Source of the DNA: Roseiarcus sp963758335
GTDB lineage: Bacteria; Pseudomonadota; Alphaproteobacteria; Rhizobiales; Beijerinckiaceae
NCBI GenBank assembly: GCA_963758335.1
Contig: CAVWVF010000004.1
Location: 930,001 to 994,000 of the forward strand
Reading direction: 5' to 3'
Length of the DNA stretch: 64,000 bases
Position numbers and translations under genes: made by a program. Below are positions 52,977 through 62,442 of this stretch, one piece after another. Within the stretch, counting starts at the first letter, position 1. Each line of letters begins with the position of its first letter. The notes under the pieces were generated by a model. That model searched no databases and was not told the DNA's origin. It saw only the letters and a program-made list of their open reading frames with translations.

Positions 52977-54271
52977 CTATGCAGGCTCGGGAGCGTGTGC
53001 GGACGGCGTTTCACGCGGCAATTCCGCATCGATGTCTTCGAGGAAGGAGAGGATGAGGGCGCGGTCGCTGGCGCTTCCGTACAGATTGACGCTGAGGGTC
53101 AGCTCATCCTGATAGGAACTCATGGCGAGTTGGAAATAGGGCTTGTACTTGATCGAGCCGCACAGATAGGCGTCGGTCGGGCGCAGATCGCCGAAGGACA
53201 GGCGCGCCGCGTCCAGCACGCCGATATTGGTCATGCAGATGAGTGGGTTCTTGAGTCCGGTCCGCAGCTTGCGGTTGGCGATCCGGTCGCCGCAGAGCCG
53301 GTAGAGCAGGTCGAGCTTGACAAAGGCGTTAAGGCCGATATCGCCCCCCTTCTTTTCGCGCATCTCCGCTTCGACTCGGCCGAGCGTGCGTGGAAACGCC
53401 TCCTCGGGCTCGCGCCTGAGCTGCGTGACCACCGTCGAGGAAAGATTGGTCAAAGCGGTGAATTCATCGCCGTCTGCGAGATAGCGGCGCATGTCCACCA
53501 TCACCGGGATTGTGAGCTCGGCGCCGGGTCTCAGGTCCAACAGCCGGAACAGGCAGCGATAGAGAGCCGTCAGCGCCAGGTCATTGAGGGTCGCGCCGTG
53601 GGCCCGGCCATAGTCTCTGATCGCCGCTGTCCGCGCACGCGCCAGCCGGCGGGTCAGGATGAAGGGCTCATCCCCCTCACCCTCGCTCATCGGGAAGCGG
53701 CGGTCGCCGGGCTGATTGTTGTCCCCGCTTTGCAGGAACAGCGACTTCAACTTGACGCCCAAGCGGAAGCGCTCAAGCACGCGGCGCATGCTTCGATCGC
53801 TGGCGACCGGGTTCGGCCGATACGCCGGATCGGTCAGGAGCCGCGTATAGATGGCGCAAAGGAAATAGATGTACGATTTGAAGCCGGTCGCGTCGCAAAT
53901 CATATGGTTCAGCGTGAGCGCGACCGCGGAGCGGCGTCCGTCGAGCAAGCACACCCTGACCTGCGGACCGCAATCTTCATCGGCGCGCGCGACGGGGACC
54001 GTCTCGAAATCCGTTTCGGTCGGCGCGACGACGAAGGCGCGGGCGCAGCTTTCGGGGTCGAGGCTCACCCAACGCGGTTTCGCGCCATCGGCATAGCGTG
54101 TGCCGAGGATGGGAATCGCCTCGATCGAGGCGATCGCCGCTCTTCTCAGAATTGCGGCGTCTGGCGCGGCGCCGAATCGAAGCGCAGGACGCAGTGGAGC
54201 TGGTGGTCGTTGAAGCCATTGAGGTCGAAGGCCCGCTGCATCTGGTCGAACGCTTCGCAAATGAAGTCCAT
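52977..54271 (-). CDS. Stand-alone condensation-fold (acyltransferase-like) protein, N-terminus frameshifted
   Basis: About 430 residues. VALTLNHMICDATGFKSYIYFL has the HxxxDxxG active-site motif of the condensation/CoA-dependent acyltransferase superfamily, and ATLNDLALTALYRCLFRL with later LTNLSSTVVTQL fits the second half. No carrier or adenylation domain is present, so it resembles single-domain PapA/AATase-like acyltransferases. The real start appears to be MDFICEAFDQMQRAFDLNGFNDHQLH (ATG 54,271), which joins DAAILRRAAIASIEA only after a one-base shift near 54,168. Substrates unknown. Confidence 0.75.
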
Positions 54272-54747
54272 CGAGCGGGATACCCTTAGAGAAAGCGTCC
54301 AAATTGCTCGTTTGCGGTCAGTTACATTGATCATCGACCCCTGAGCAAGTCCAGCAATAGCGGCGCAATGAAGTCCCCGTCCGAAGCGAAACGCCCAACA
54401 GGCGGCGGTCGAGGCGGAAGAGCTGCTGTTTCGCGGCCATCCGGATCGCCTGATCTTTGCCCCGGAGGGACGCGAGCACCCGAGGCGCCCGCGCGTCTTC
54501 GCGCGAAGGCTTCGGCGCGCTTCGTCGAAATTCGGACCCCGCGGCCCCAAAAGGACCGCTCTGCGCAAATAGCGGTCATCCCCCGATGGCGCGGCGAATG
54601 GGTCGAATCAACCCATTAGGACATTCGTCGGTCGAGCAGGACTAACGATCGAGGTTCATCCGCGGCGTCGAGAGCGCATTTTACTGGCCATGGAGTTCCA
54701 CAAGCGCTCTCCTGGCGGTCACCCCGTCAACGCCCGGATTTTGGCAC
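54272..54747. other. Intergenic region with a hairpin
   Basis: GACCGCT (54,554-54,560), ten-base loop CTGCGCAAAT, AGCGGTC (54,571-54,577) form a perfect stem. A TGCGCAAATA core next to a GGTC arm recurs at about 62,220, so this belongs to a dispersed intergenic repeat family. No gene. Confidence 0.45.
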
Positions 54748-55952
54748 TCACGCCGATCGGGGCTCCCGCAGAGAACAGAATGCCGGCACCGCGAGGACGG
54801 CGCTCCTTCTTTGGCCCCGAGCGCCCGTGAACGTCACATAGATCGTCGCGCCGTCCGAGGAGGTCGCGATGCCGTTGAGGCTCGCGCCATCATCGTCAAG
54901 CCGCCAGTTGTCGCCGCCGCTGATACGGCGGGCCGCCACAACGCTGCCGTCCTGACGCATGCGGACGATCGTGTTGTTGCCTCGATTGGCGACGTAGAAG
55001 TCCGAACCTTGATCGAGCGTTGTGTTGCTCGCCCAGTTGACGTTGTCCTTGTCCCTCTGAACGGGCGCAAGATCGACGGGCAAATTCAGCCACGGCGAGC
55101 TGATGCGACTGATCGTGTTGAGGCCAAAAACCTGGTTGGGTGCGACTCCAAAGTTGACGAGGCTGACAACCGCAATCGTGTTTTGGAAGGGCTCGCTGAC
55201 AAACAGCTGCCGTACGACCGGCGCCTGCGTATAGGGGTTCCATGATCACCCCAAGCCGAGGCTCGACGTCCTCGTTGCGAAAGTCGTCCTCGCTGTGAGA
55301 GTCGCTCCAGCTACGGCCGAGAAGTGGCCGAACCGTGCCTGCCGCCGCCAGACCGTCCAGCCCCTTGAGGGTGTGCTCCTGGACGATGGCGCCATCGGCC
55401 GTGACAACTGCGAACACAGCTTTGCAAGAGCCATCCGGCGACGGGCCGAGCAAGGCCGTTCCCACCGCGCCCGTGCTCAGCGAGCCGGGGATGACCTGCG
55501 GTTGGTGCGGAATAGCCACGACGTTGCGGTTGGTCAGGCTGCCCGCATAGACCCCGCCGATCAGATTGTTTGGGGGACCTGCGAGTGGTAGCCCGGTCGG
55601 ATCGTCGATCGAGGAAGAGCCGATTCCGGCGTCGCCAAACGGCGCGTTCGCCGGCCAGAGGCGGCCGAAGGCGTTGTTGTTCGAGAGGCCGAGAGGATTG
55701 CTCACCCCCGCGTACAAAGCGGTGTTCGCCCCGGGGTTGTTGACGACGCCATTCTCACCAGGAAACGGCGCCGCTGTTCGGAACAAAAATGTTCTTGCTC
55801 GAGGCAAAATTTACGCCATTGTCAGTCACGCGGGTGATGCATGCGTTGCAAGTCCCGTCTGCCGAGTGGTTAGCGGAACACGGTTTCGCGTCACCCGTGG
55901 CTGCGCAAATGCGCGACCGGCTAGGCCAGAGGGTGTCGAGGTGGTGCGGCAA
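54748..55952 (-). pseudogene. Secreted NHL/beta-propeller protein with two frame shifts
   Basis: The segments TDNGVNFASSKNIFVPNSGAVS, ENGVVNNPGANTALYAGVSNPLGLSNNNAFGRLWPANAPFG, GGVYAGSLTNRNVVAIPH, FVSEPFQNTIAVVSLVNFG, DQGSDFYVANRGNNTIVRM and GIATSSDGATIYVTFTGARG belong to one propeller-like protein but lie in three frames. One shift is at GGGG 55,234-55,237 (extra base), the other near 55,750. Repeating 'NxxNTIxRM' and 'G-x-A-x-S-x-DGxTIYVT' strands are NHL-type blades. Start and signal peptide are not secure. Role unknown; probably periplasmic. Confidence 0.6.
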
Positions 55953-56108
55953 ACATTGGTCTGCGCGCTGAGCATGGCGAGGGTCAATTCGCTCTCTCAG
56001 CGGAGGCCTTGGTCGTCGTTGGGACAGCCACTTAGCTTATTGTGGTCGAAAACCAACTGGACGCGGGCGCTACGGTCAATTCTTATCGAGTGAGTTCATA
56101 GGTGCGAT

Positions 56109-57143
56109 GTGAAACGCTCTTGGCTCATCTCGCTTGCTGCGGCAACGTCCGCCTTGGGCTTGGTTGCGGGCCGCAGCCTGGCAGCCGCAGATGGCATCTC
56201 CATTGATCTCACCCAGTGGAATCCCCCCGACATCACTACCGTTGCGGACGATCCGTTCGGCAGGTTGGTCAAATATGGGCACGCGCTTTTCACTGACACA
56301 GCCAATGAGATCGGTCCGGGAGTGTCCGACCCAACCAGCCGCTTCGCCGGCAACAACCTTGCTTGCCAAAATTGCCATTTGCAGGCCGGGCGCCAACCCT
56401 ATGCTATGCCGCTGACGGGCGTTTGGGGGCAATTTCCGCAATACCGCGCGCGGGAGGGCGCGGTCGTCACGCTCGAAGATCGCATCAACGGTTGTATGGA
56501 GCGCAGCATGAACGGCCGCGCGCTGTCCCCCGAAAGCCGCGAGATGAGGGCATTCTCCGTCTACGTGCGGTGGCTATCGACCGGCATTCCCGACGGCGCG
56601 AAGCTGGGGGGAGCTGGCACGTTGAGAATTCGAGACCCCGCGCGCGCTGCCGATCTTGGTCATGGTGCGCAGATTTTTTCCGAGATATGCGCCGCCTGCC
56701 ACGGCTCGGATGGACTCGGACAGCACGCCCAAAATGGGGTCGGGTATCAGTTTCCACCGCTCTGGGGCCCTGACAGCTACAACAACGGCGCGGGCATGAG
56801 CCGCCTCTTAACCGTTGCCGCCTATGCCATGCACAACATGCCGATCGGCGCCGCGTACAATGCCCCCGTGCTCACGGACGAGGACGCCTATGATGTCGCG
56901 GGCTATATCGTCAGCCAGAAGCGGCCAGAAAAGGCGAACCTCGATAAGGATTTTCCTACACAACTCCAGAAGCCGTTCGACACTCCTTATGGCCCCTACG
57001 CCGACGGCTTCAGCGTAGAGCAGCACAAGTATGGTCCGTTCGGGCCGATCCGCTCCAGAGTGCAGGAACTGGCGGCCACGTCCCGAACGGCGAAGGCAGG
57101 CGAGCCGGACAATGGATCCGATCAAGCGGATCGCGGGAGGTAG
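56109..57143 (+). CDS. tsdA: Di-haem cytochrome c of the TsdA (thiosulfate dehydrogenase) type
   Basis: 344 residues. Signal peptide ISLAAATSALGLVAGRSLAA; haem sites CQNCH at 86-90 and CAACH at 194-198. INGCMERSMNGRAL supplies C129, the axial Cys ligand that defines TsdA/SoxA-like thiosulfate dehydrogenases (family motif NxCxxRSMNGxxL). The family oxidises thiosulfate to tetrathionate or the reverse in the periplasm. It stands alone. The C-terminal tail after PYGPYADGF is slightly longer than usual. Confidence 0.85.
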   Translation: MKRSWLISLAAATSALGLVAGRSLAAADGISIDLTQWNPPDITTVADDPFGRLVKYGHALFTDTANEIGPGVSDPTSRFAGNNLACQNCHLQAGRQPYAMPLTGVWGQFPQYRAREGAVVTLEDRINGCMERSMNGRALSPESREMRAFSVYVRWLSTGIPDGAKLGGAGTLRIRDPARAADLGHGAQIFSEICAACHGSDGLGQHAQNGVGYQFPPLWGPDSYNNGAGMSRLLTVAAYAMHNMPIGAAYNAPVLTDEDAYDVAGYIVSQKRPEKANLDKDFPTQLQKPFDTPYGPYADGFSVEQHKYGPFGPIRSRVQELAATSRTAKAGEPDNGSDQADRGR

Positions 57144-57583
57144 CCGGCGTCGCGGTCGTTTTGATCATTGACCGGCTCACGGGCTTTTGCCCCTTAGTCG
57201 CCAGCCCGGGAAATCGAGCATCGAATGTGGAGCTTGCTGGGTGGGCGCGGCGCGCAATACCCAGCCGAACACAATGCCGGCCACCTATACGAGGCGAAGC
57301 CGGCGCTTGTCAGCTACTACAAGAGCCTCGATCTCTGCAATTGCTTTGATCCCGGCATCGGTCGAACCTCCAAAAAAACTCGTTGGTGGCTCGCCGAGCG
57401 ACTGCAAACGCTCAACTGAACGCATCCACTGGATAGGATTCTTGCCGGCGGCCCCGGCAAGCAGGGCGGCCGGAGAGGAAGCCCGCCGGGTCGTTCCAGT
57501 CGAGGAAACACGCCCCGCCGGTTGGTTGGCCTGACGACGCCGCGATCCCAAATCGGCTTGGTGGCGGCGTCGTCTGAAGCCAC
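57144..57583. other. Intergenic region, possible gene debris
   Basis: 440 nt. The minus strand has an open stretch ending IQWMRSVERLQSLGEPPTSFFGGSTDAGIKAIAEIEALVVADKRRLRLV (57,285 onward) that reads like the end of a real protein, but I see no start or family and cannot support a gene. Confidence 0.3.
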
Positions 57584-57841
57584 TCAATGGTCGATGCAAC
57601 CCATATTACAGTCGTCGCTGTCGCGGCTGAGCCCGTCCGTTTCTCTGGCGGGAGCGGGCGGAAGAGCCACAGGCGCAAGCGCGGTTGCATTCGTTGAGAT
57701 GGTCGCGCGCGCAACCTGGTGCACATGGGCGCTGTGCTTGTTGCCCGCTGGGGCAAAGTCATGAGAATAGACCGGCAGCGGAGCCGCCAGCGCGAAGCAG
57801 CACGCTAGCCCGACCGTCACAACCTTCATAGCGGAAATCAT
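57584..57841 (-). CDS. Small secreted histidine-containing protein, 85 aa
   Basis: ATG 57,841 follows GGAGGATGAA. The signal peptide MKVVTVGLACCFALAAPLPVYS is followed by a short mature part with several His and Cys (SHDFAPAGNKHSAHVHQVA, DDCNMGCIDH), suggestive of a small metal-binding periplasmic protein. Divergent from the LysR gene by about 120 nt. Family not recognised. Confidence 0.55.
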   Translation of the reverse strand: MISAMKVVTVGLACCFALAAPLPVYSHDFAPAGNKHSAHVHQVARATISTNATALAPVALPPAPARETDGLSRDSDDCNMGCIDH

Positions 57842-57960
57842 TTCATCCTCCATTCTGCGAGGCGCCGGAATTGGCTGCAGACGACATAGGCCCGTGCCCG
57901 CAGCTTGATAATCGCCAATATGTTACGGTCACTCCTAAACAATGCTTTGGAGTGCGGCAA

Positions 57961-58889
57961 ATGGATCGGCTCACCAGCATGGCTGTGTTCAAGCGCGCGG
58001 TGGACGACGGCAGCTTCGCCGCCGCGGCACGACATTTCGGCATCTCGCCGGAGATGGCAGGGGCGCACGTGCGCTCACTGGAGAGGCGCCTCGGAGTGCG
58101 ACTGGTGAATCGCACCACCCGGCGCCTTCACCTGACTGAGGTTGGCACTAATTATTACGCGCGTTGCGCCAGCGTACTCGCGGACATCGATGAGGCCGAA
58201 GCCGAGGCAAGCTCCCTGCAGGCGGCGCCGCGTGGCTTGTTGCGGATCGCCGCTCCGGTCACCTTCGGCGTGAGGCACATTGCGCCTGCGCTCAGCGACT
58301 ATGTGATGCGCTACCCGGACGTCACCATCGAAGTCGCGGTCTCGGATCGCTTCGTCAACCTCATCGAGGAAGGCATCGACTTGGCAATTCGGGTCGGCGA
58401 ACTACAAGTGTCGAGCCTGATCGCGCGACGCCTTACGTCGGCTCACCTTGTCGTCTGCGCCGCCCCGACCTACCTGCGTCGCACCGGCCGGCCCGCGACG
58501 CCGAGCGATCTCAGGCGGCATGCATGTTTGATCTACACCGAGACAGCGACGCCAACGACGTGGCGCTTTGAGAGTGCGGCGGGGCAAGCCGAAACGATCC
58601 ATGTCTCCGGGCCGATCAGCTCCAGCAATGCTGAATTCATTCACCAGTTGGCCCTTGCCGGGCACGGTGTGGTGTTGGCGCCGAGTTTCTCTGTGGGTAT
58701 GGATATCGCGGCAGGGCGGCTCGACAAGGCCTTATTCAACTCCCTCCCGGCAAAGGTCAGCCAACCAGCCGGCAATCCGTATTCCCGCCGCGCCGGCAAC
58801 CACTTCGCCAAGTTCGGCTGGACCGCCGCGTTCGCTCGCTCCTCGCGTCGACCAGTCCGGGCAACCGCTCCAGCACGGGGGATTCATGA
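57961..58889 (+). pseudogene. LysR-family regulator, frameshifted near its C-terminus
   Basis: MDRLTSMAVFKRAVDDGSFAAAARHFGISPEMAGAHVRSLERRLGVRLVNRTTRRLHLTEVG is a standard LysR HTH. The effector domain LLRIAAPVTFGVRHIAPALSDYVMRYPDVTIEV through LAGHGVVLAPSFSVGMDIAAGRL is intact. After KVSQPA (about 58,775) the frame turns low-complexity, whereas the shifted frame gives VFPPRRQPLRQVRLDRRVRSLL, the usual Y-P-x-x-R-x-x-x-x-K/R-x-R LysR ending, stopping at 58,889. One base is probably wrong. It may control the divergent small secreted protein. Confidence 0.8.
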
Positions 58890-58945
58890 TCGACGCGACG
58901 ACTGCGGCCGGCCGACGTCCTCACGCGCATGGACGACGGCCAAGC

Positions 58946-59185
58946 TCACCCGATATGCCAATCTCTCGGTCTGTTTATGAGAACGAACGCGGTCGCCTTG
59001 TCTGAGTTGGCCAGATAATCCTTGGCAGCCCTGGATAGCTTTTCGACGAACGGTTTTTTGTAGTTCTGGCTCTTCGGGTCGAGTTCGAGCGTAGTCACGA
59101 TGGCGAGCACACGATACTCGCTTCCATCGTTATTTTTGGCGGTGAAGACGCTCGCACTCCTTGCGAGAGGGTGTGAAAATATCAT
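58946..59185 (-). CDS. Hypothetical protein, 79 aa
   Basis: The frame SASVFTAKNNDGSEYRVLAIVTTLELDPKSQNYKKPFVEKLSRAAKDYLANSDKATAFVLINRPRDWHIG has balanced composition and a plausible beta-alpha pattern, unlike shadow frames nearby. No family and no strong ribosome-binding site. May be the end of a longer gene lost upstream. Confidence 0.4.
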   Translation of the reverse strand: MIFSHPLARSASVFTAKNNDGSEYRVLAIVTTLELDPKSQNYKKPFVEKLSRAAKDYLANSDKATAFVLINRPRDWHIG

Positions 59186-59802
59186 CAGCGTATGCTTAGC
59201 GTACAGAATATCACAGGCCTAATAGAGGTGCGCGGCAGATTGCCGGTTCGGTCGTCTATCGCGCGAAAGAGGGCCGTAGGCCGACTGGCCTGTGACCGAG
59301 AAATGCAGGTTCCCCAGGTCGGGTTAAGTATGGCGCGCGGGAAGCCAGTTGCACCTCTGTTTGCGCCGCAGGTTATCTGAGATCTCTGCCAGCAAATCTG
59401 CCAAAAAAAACCGCGGATCGCGCGGGCAAGGGAGGTCGATAACATCATTGCTCCTCCGTTATGACGGGATCGTGACCGGCGATTTGGCTCAGTCACTATA
59501 CGATGGCACGCGCTCCCCCAAGGGCTTTCTTCTCCGCGAACGGCAGCTTTACGTCGAGTCCGGCCGTCTGCGCAATGATGCGTCGATGGTGTGGCTGGGG
59601 ACTTATGCCATGGACGCCGGACAACAGACTTCCGCAAACTCGTCCGTTGTCACTCACGGCTCCCCAACCCTTGGGACGCAATCCGCGCATCGTGGACCTG
59701 GGACGGCGCCAACGCCCTTAATTTTGCAGGGTCAGCTTCACCCGGCCCTGCTTCGGCTGCACGACGCGCCAGGCCGCAGGAAAGGGGCCGATTTCGCTGC
59801 AA
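59186..59802. other. Intergenic region without a supported gene
   Basis: About 600 nt; open frames here have shuffled-looking composition. It contains repeat-like motifs (GAACGGCAGC, GTCCGGCCGTCTGCGCAA) that resemble those near 54.5 and 62.2 kb. Confidence 0.35.
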
Positions 59803-59967
59803 TCATTTCTCGCTGTTCTGTCCCATGCGTTCGTGGATGGCTTTGCGCAAGAGTCTGACCAAGGCTCCAATCAGGCCCCCAACCAAGATCGCGAGCAGCA
59901 GAAGCGCGAAAAAGACCATCAAAGGATCGCGATCAGCGACGACAGGGGGCGGCATTGTCGCAACCAT
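59803..59967 (-). CDS. Small single-helix membrane protein, 54 aa
   Basis: ATG 59,967 gives MVATMPPPVVADRDPL, then a membrane helix MVFFALLLLAILVGGLIGAL, then a basic amphipathic tail VRLLRKAIHERMGQ. Inside-positive topology suggests the C-terminus is cytoplasmic. It follows mntH on the same strand with 58 nt between, so it may be co-transcribed, as MntS-like or other small regulators of Mn transport can be; that link is speculation. Confidence 0.6.
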   Translation of the reverse strand: MVATMPPPVVADRDPLMVFFALLLLAILVGGLIGALVRLLRKAIHERMGQNSEK

Positions 59968-60025
59968 GCTCGGCTTCGACGATCTCCCTGGCCGAGAGCA
60001 TCGGCTGAGGCGGGCCCGCCCTCTG

Positions 60026-61336
60026 TCAACCGCTCGGCAATCCTGGAATGTTCACGCCGAAAGTCTGCAGCAGCAGGATGGCGTTCAGCGTGAGGATCAG
60101 AAGGGCTCCGACGACCGCGGCGACATTCGTCAGGCGGCTGTTGGCGAAATCGCCCATGATGTCCTTACGGCGCGTAAAGATGAGCAGGGCGATGACCGGC
60201 GCGGGCAGGGCGATGCTGAGCACGACCTGGCTGATGACCAGCGCGTTGGTCGAATTGACGCCGAGCCAGACGACGATGAAGGCGGGAATCATCGTCACCA
60301 GACGGCGGACGATGATCGGGATGCGGAAGCCGACAAAACCCTGCATGATCATCTGCCCGGCCATTGTGCCGACCGCCGAGCTCGACAGGCCGGACGCCAG
60401 CAGCGCCGTCAGGAACACGCCCGCCGCGGCAGGGCCGAGGAGCGGCGTCAACGTCGAATAGGCGGTCTCGATTTCCGCGACGTCGCTGTGGCCCTCGTGG
60501 AATGCGCTCGACGCCATCACCACCATCGCCATATTGACGAGACCGGCGACCGCAAGGGCGATAAGGACCTCGATGTTCGAGAACTTCAGCAACTGGCGCC
60601 TTTCGTCGTCGTTGCGGGCCGGCGCCCGGTTCTGGGTGAGGCCGGAATGCAGGAAGATCGCGTGCGGCATGATCGTCGCGCCGACGATGCCGACCGCAAT
60701 CGTGACCGCGCCGGCGTCCGGCAAGAGCGGAACCACGCTGCCGATCCCCGCCGCGCCCCAATCAATCGGCGCGATGAACATTTCGGCGAGATAGCAAAGG
60801 GCGATGGTGGCGACGAGGGCGCCGATAATCAGTTCAATCGGGCGAAACCCCCGTCCTTCGAACATCAGGAGGCCGTAAGTCAGGACGGCCGTGACGCCCA
60901 TTCCGGCGACCAGGGGTATATGCAGCAACAGGGAAAGACCGATGGCGCCGCCGAGGAATTCGGCAAGGTCGGTCGCCATCGCCGCCACTTCGCTGATGAT
61001 CCACAGCGCCCAGACCACCGGCTGCGGAAAATGCTCACGGCACATTTCGGCCAGATTGCGCCCGGTGACGATGCCGAGCTTGGCCGACAGCGCCTGATAC
61101 AGCATGGCGATGATATTGGCCATGAGCACGACCCACAGCAGCGAATAGCCGTATTTCGCGCCGGCCTGAATGTTGGTCGCGAAATTGCCAGGATCCATGT
61201 AGGCGATCGAGGCGATCACTGCGGGGCCGGCGAACAGGAGCGGGCTGTGCCAGCGCATCTTGCCGCCCAGCACCTCGCGAATGCCTTCGACGGTCCGCTC
61301 GGTCATAATTCCGGTTCGCGCCACCGCATCACTCAT
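60026..61336 (-). CDS. mntH: Nramp-family Mn(2+)/Fe(2+) proton symporter
   Basis: 436 residues with eleven hydrophobic segments. DPGN at 48-51 (helix 1) and MPH at 223-225 (helix 6) are the metal-coordinating motifs of Nramp transporters; GQxxxxxF around AGQMIMQGFVGF is also conserved. It imports Mn(2+) using the proton gradient across the inner membrane. Divergent from an MntR-type regulator with a palindrome between them, as expected for Mn-repressed uptake. Confidence 0.95.
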   Translation of the reverse strand: MSDAVARTGIMTERTVEGIREVLGGKMRWHSPLLFAGPAVIASIAYMDPGNFATNIQAGAKYGYSLLWVVLMANIIAMLYQALSAKLGIVTGRNLAEMCREHFPQPVVWALWIISEVAAMATDLAEFLGGAIGLSLLLHIPLVAGMGVTAVLTYGLLMFEGRGFRPIELIIGALVATIALCYLAEMFIAPIDWGAAGIGSVVPLLPDAGAVTIAVGIVGATIMPHAIFLHSGLTQNRAPARNDDERRQLLKFSNIEVLIALAVAGLVNMAMVVMASSAFHEGHSDVAEIETAYSTLTPLLGPAAAGVFLTALLASGLSSSAVGTMAGQMIMQGFVGFRIPIIVRRLVTMIPAFIVVWLGVNSTNALVISQVVLSIALPAPVIALLIFTRRKDIMGDFANSRLTNVAAVVGALLILTLNAILLLQTFGVNIPGLPSG

Positions 61337-61462
61337 CGAAGTTCTCCAACCTCTCGAACGCTTCGTCTGCAGAATGTACCCGTTGCTACGTAATAGTCAA
61401 TGGGCTGCAAAAGAGCGCAAAGGCTTGATGCGGTCATGGAGCCGGAAACGTGGTTGCATTTT

Positions 61463-61508
61463 GCAGCCAAGGCTGCATAATGAAACCGTCGTGATAACGT
61501 CGTGATAA
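61463..61508. promoter_or_regulatory. Palindrome and tandem repeat between mntH and mntR
   Basis: TGCAGCCAAGGCTGCA (61,462-61,477) is a perfect 7+2+7 dyad. CGTCGTGATAA occurs twice in tandem at 61,487-61,497 and 61,498-61,508, the second copy running into a possible GTG start. The dyad is a good candidate for an MntR operator controlling both genes. Confidence 0.5.
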
Positions 61509-61537
61509 TTTGCGGTGGCGGGCTGGGCGAGGGTTGG

Positions 61538-62008
61538 GTGGTTACGAGGAAACGCGGGAAGGGTCCGCCGTCAGAAGGCGCGGAACTCGCAACCGAGCCG
61601 GTGCAGGCCGACCGTTTCAGCAAGGCGCGTTCCGCGCGCTCGGCCTCGATGCTCGAGGACTACACCGAATTGATCGCCGATCTGATCGCGGCCACTGGCG
61701 AAGCGCGCACAACCGATATTGCGCGGCGGCTCGGCGTCGCCCACCCCACCGCCAGCAAGGCGATCGCCCGCCTGAAGCGGGAGGGGCTCGCGAAGGCTCA
61801 GCCCTATCGCGGGATATTTCTGACCGAGGCCGGCGCCGCGATGGCGAAAAGCGTTCATCAACGTCACCGGCTCGTCGTCGATCTGCTTGTCGCCGTCGGC
61901 GCGCCGCGCGAGGCGGCGGAGGCCGACGCCGAGGGCATCGAGCATTATGTCTCCCCCGTGACGCTGCGGGCCTTCGAGGCGTTTCTGCGCGAACGCGGCC
62001 ACCGATAG
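61538..62008 (+). CDS. mntR: MntR/DtxR-family manganese-responsive regulator
   Basis: 156 residues from GTG 61,538 (an upstream GTG at 61,502 in the same frame is possible). SMLEDYTELIADLIAATGEARTTDIARRLGVAHPTASKAIARLKREGLAKAQPYRGIFLTEAGAAMA is the DtxR/MntR winged helix, and HRLVVDLLVAVGAPREAAEADAEGIEHYVSPVTLRAFEAFL the dimerisation/metal domain with E-x-x-x-x-x-E-H ligands. It represses mntH when Mn is sufficient. Divergent pair arrangement supports autoregulation or mntH control. Confidence 0.9.
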   Translation: MVTRKRGKGPPSEGAELATEPVQADRFSKARSARSASMLEDYTELIADLIAATGEARTTDIARRLGVAHPTASKAIARLKREGLAKAQPYRGIFLTEAGAAMAKSVHQRHRLVVDLLVAVGAPREAAEADAEGIEHYVSPVTLRAFEAFLRERGHR

Positions 62009-62442
62009 AGCCAAAAGTCCGGTCAGCGCCCGTCAAGGCCAACTTGGCCGAATTTACCGCCCCTGTTCGAGGGTCTGCGAAAGGCGGGGCTGCCGGAGGA
62101 GTGAACCGGCGCCAGTCGCATGAGACGTCGCTTAGGCGAACGGCCGGTTCCAGCCCCTTTGCCGCGTCCGCCGTCGTGATCTGGAATGACCGGTCTACGT
62201 CGACTCCGGCCGTCCCTTGTGCGCAAATACCGGTCGTTCGCCGACGACTTGCCGAACGGGTCATATCGACCGGTCCCGGTACGGAAGGAATGCGCCAATG
62301 CACGAAGTCGCTGCGCTCCGGCCCGCTTCGCGGGGGGGCGTGGCCGAGAGGGGGGTAGCAAGCCGATAGGATAGTGATGGCGCGACGGAGCCCCGTCCTG
62401 AGAATCGAGGGTCGTTCAACCTCACTCAGGAAGGAGCGCCCG
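62009..62442. other. Intergenic region before the IS91-type unit
   Basis: No gene supported. It contains ACCGGTC/GACCGGT dyads around 62,190-62,275 and a TGCGCAAATACCGGTC stretch like that at 54.57 kb. The left end of the IS91-type element should lie here, but I cannot define its oriIS. Confidence 0.4.

Noticed and set aside
52995..54344. 449-residue plus-strand open frame
   Set aside because: Antisense to the condensation-fold gene, which has the HxxxDxxG motif and family-like sequence.
59591..61393. 600-residue plus-strand open frame
   Set aside because: Antisense to mntH, highly charged and without any recognisable motif.
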